Both the position numbers and the translations under genes were made by a program. Positions 5,382 to 6,981 of a DNA stretch of 6,981 bases are shown piece by piece; positions within the stretch are counted from its first letter, which is position 1, and each line of letters opens with the position of its first letter. The DNA is taken from positions 1 through 6,981 of the forward strand of contig JAQUMQ010000072.1 in assembly GCA_028718045.1 (NCBI GenBank), read 5' to 3'. This DNA is from Actinomycetota bacterium (lineage in GTDB: Bacteria; Actinomycetota; Humimicrobiia; Humimicrobiales; Humimicrobiaceae). The notes beneath the pieces are model-generated. The model ran no database searches. It saw only the letters and a list, made by a program, of their open reading frames with translations, and was not told where the DNA came from.

Positions 5382-6932
5382 CTATACTTTTAAAAGAATA
5401 TTTCGAAGATCCGCTATCTTGTCAAATATTTCTTTTAAAGGTCCGTTCAATATTTCTTCCCGTGCTTTATATATCTTGCTATACAGATCCGTATTGCTTT
5501 TTATGGGTTTATAGATATTCTTAACTTTAATCCATTCTTTTATAGTAGATTTTATATCTTTTATATCTCCGACCCCATAAGCAGCTAGTATAACATTACC
5601 TATGCTTGCGCCTTCACTTCTTTGTAAAGTAATATAATTACTGCCCAATATATCAGATTTCAATTGGTTCCATAAATCACTTTTACTTCCACCGCCAATT
5701 ACGGTTGTGTCTTTTATTTCGATACCTATGCTTCTGCAGGTATTGGCCCAGGATAAATATTCAAAAGCAATAGACTCCATAATTGATCGGTAAAGATTAC
5801 CTATGCTATTTCCGGCAGATAGGCCTAGCCAGGCTGCACTTGAATTTGGCCAGATCGGAGTCGACCTTCCCTGTAAAAATGGATAAAATAATACTGCATC
5901 TGAACCGATAGGAATATCAGCCGCAATCTTATTCATTGCATTATAAGAATTACCATTGCCTCTTTCCCTCAAAATTTCATCCCTAAACCATCTTAAGCTT
6001 AATCCGCCTGCAGGAATAAAGCTCCAATACATGTATTGATTATCAAGTGTGCTAAAACCGGTGTTGAGCATTTTGGTTTCCGCTATTTTTTTTGAAAATA
6101 TATCTGATATAACAGTAAAAATGGAAGCGGTACCGGCAACATCGGAACAAGAGCCATTTTCTACAACACCTGAACCTAAATTTGACTGTGGAATATCCCC
6201 GCTGCCGGCAACCAGCGGTATCCCTTCGGATAAACCTATTTTTTCAGCTTCCCTTTTACTTAAAGTTCCTATCACCTGCCAGGGCTTTACAACCTTGGGT
6301 AATATTTCATAAGGTATGCCTATTTCTTTAATCTGCTTCTCGGACCAATTTCTTTTTTGGGCATCAAAACCAACTATCCATCCTGATAAATGACCCCAGT
6401 CTACAAAAGCATCTTCTGCTTTTAATTCCCCTAATTTGCCTAATACATATTGAGAGGCAGATACAGCTTTTTTTATTTTTTTAAATACATTTTTTTCTTT
6501 ATTCATAAACCATTTTAAAACTATAGGGGGCATATAGGCAGCAACTTCTGAATTTCCAGCTTCTTCAGCCCAAAAAGGTTGTGCATTATGTTTTACATAT
6601 TCAGCTTCTTCCACTGCCCTTCCGTCTAAGAATGGTATATATGGGCCAACAGGTTTCCAATCCTCATCTATAGGTACAACTCCGCAGATTATACCACTGC
6701 AGGATATACCTCTGACATTAGCCGGATTTATTTTGCTTTTTCCCATGCAATCAGAAATACCATCGATAACTACTCTGTAAAACTGATCCGGATCCATCTC
6801 TGCCCAACCGGGATTCGGATACTTTATTTCATGCTCCCTATAGGCTTCACTTATTAAAACACCATCTATTGAATAAACGGCGATTTTTGTACCCATTGTC
6901 CCGTTATCAAAACCTATATAATATTGAGTCAT
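5382..6932 (-). CDS. FGGY-family carbohydrate kinase (xylulokinase-like, substrate unknown)
   Basis: Cytoplasmic ATP-dependent sugar kinase of the FGGY family (xylulose, glycerol, ribulose, erythrulose and related kinases); 516 residues is a normal length. The first ATPase-type domain opens with YIGFDNGTMGTKIAVY (5-20), the phosphate-binding loop. Asp246 in VAGSGDIPQSNLGSG is the expected catalytic base. The second domain shows SDVAGTAS (263-270), PAGGLSLRWFRDE (307-319), the adenosine-site motif GGGSKSDLWNQL (413-424) and EGASIGNVILAAYG (440-453). The substrate-facing loops differ from xylulokinase: the GQMHG-type loop is replaced by ISCSGIICGVVPID (76-89), and the W-x-D-x-R segment reads FLDGRA (101-106). 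The substrate is therefore probably not plain xylulose. ATG start has AGGAGAG six bases upstream. It is the first gene of the visible set, and only 49 bases lie beyond it, so the operon promoter cannot be judged. Being in line with the dehydrogenase and transaldolase suggests that it supplies their phosphorylated substrate. Confidence 0.92.
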   Translation of the reverse strand: MTQYYIGFDNGTMGTKIAVYSIDGVLISEAYREHEIKYPNPGWAEMDPDQFYRVVIDGISDCMGKSKINPANVRGISCSGIICGVVPIDEDWKPVGPYIPFLDGRAVEEAEYVKHNAQPFWAEEAGNSEVAAYMPPIVLKWFMNKEKNVFKKIKKAVSASQYVLGKLGELKAEDAFVDWGHLSGWIVGFDAQKRNWSEKQIKEIGIPYEILPKVVKPWQVIGTLSKREAEKIGLSEGIPLVAGSGDIPQSNLGSGVVENGSCSDVAGTASIFTVISDIFSKKIAETKMLNTGFSTLDNQYMYWSFIPAGGLSLRWFRDEILRERGNGNSYNAMNKIAADIPIGSDAVLFYPFLQGRSTPIWPNSSAAWLGLSAGNSIGNLYRSIMESIAFEYLSWANTCRSIGIEIKDTTVIGGGSKSDLWNQLKSDILGSNYITLQRSEGASIGNVILAAYGVGDIKDIKSTIKEWIKVKNIYKPIKSNTDLYSKIYKAREEILNGPLKEIFDKIADLRNILLKV

Positions 6933-6981
6933 TACTATCTCTCCTAAAAAAGTATGCTAAAATTTTTAATTATTGTTTTAA

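Noticed and set aside
6049..6312. Plus-strand open frame of 87 codons opposite the kinase
   Set aside because: It overlaps the catalytic Asp region of the kinase; the minus-strand reading is strongly conserved and this one is not.
1..6981. CRISPR arrays, tRNA or rRNA genes, insertion sequences
   Set aside because: No regular direct-repeat array, tRNA- or rRNA-like sequence, transposase frame or terminal inverted repeats were seen.

Overview
The window is AT-rich and very compactly coded, and all its genes lie on the minus strand. Purine-rich Shine-Dalgarno sites (AGGAGG, AGGAGA, GGGGAG) precede every gene, and one start is TTG. Together with the protein styles this suggests a low-GC Firmicute, probably an anaerobic Clostridia-like organism. 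That is inference; no taxonomic marker gene is present.

In transcription order (right to left) the layout is: an FGGY-family sugar kinase (6932-5382); the E1 alpha (5264-4218) and E1 beta (4184-3192) subunits of a thiamine-diphosphate 2-oxo-acid/acetoin dehydrogenase; a long transaldolase-family protein (3010-1817); the lipoyl E2 acyltransferase (1732-467); and the first 121 codons of an acetamidase/formamidase-family protein (363-1) that runs off the left edge. Intergenic gaps are 117, 33, 181, 84 and 103 bases. No convincing intrinsic terminator lies between the genes, so they could form one operon with internal expression points.

The combination is the interesting part. E1 alpha, E1 beta and E2 make up most of a CoA-acylating dehydrogenase complex whose E1 beta resembles acetoin dehydrogenase (AcoB-type) more than pyruvate dehydrogenase. 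No E3 (dihydrolipoamide dehydrogenase) is present in the window. A transaldolase relative is placed between E1 beta and E2, and it carries Gln where classical transaldolases have their acid/base Glu, as in fructose-6-phosphate aldolase. A sugar kinase with a non-standard substrate loop heads the set. A reasonable hypothesis is a sugar- or deoxyketose-degrading route: the kinase phosphorylates a ketose, and the TPP/lipoyl complex and the aldolase/transaldolase split it into an acyl-CoA and small aldehydes or ketones. The substrate cannot be read from the sequence.

Non-coding details include an internal TTG start for E1 alpha set by a perfect AGGAGG, an imperfect duplication before E2, AT-rich palindromes before E1 alpha, the transaldolase and the acetamidase, and a short possible remnant of an E1 alpha C-terminus in the 181-base gap.
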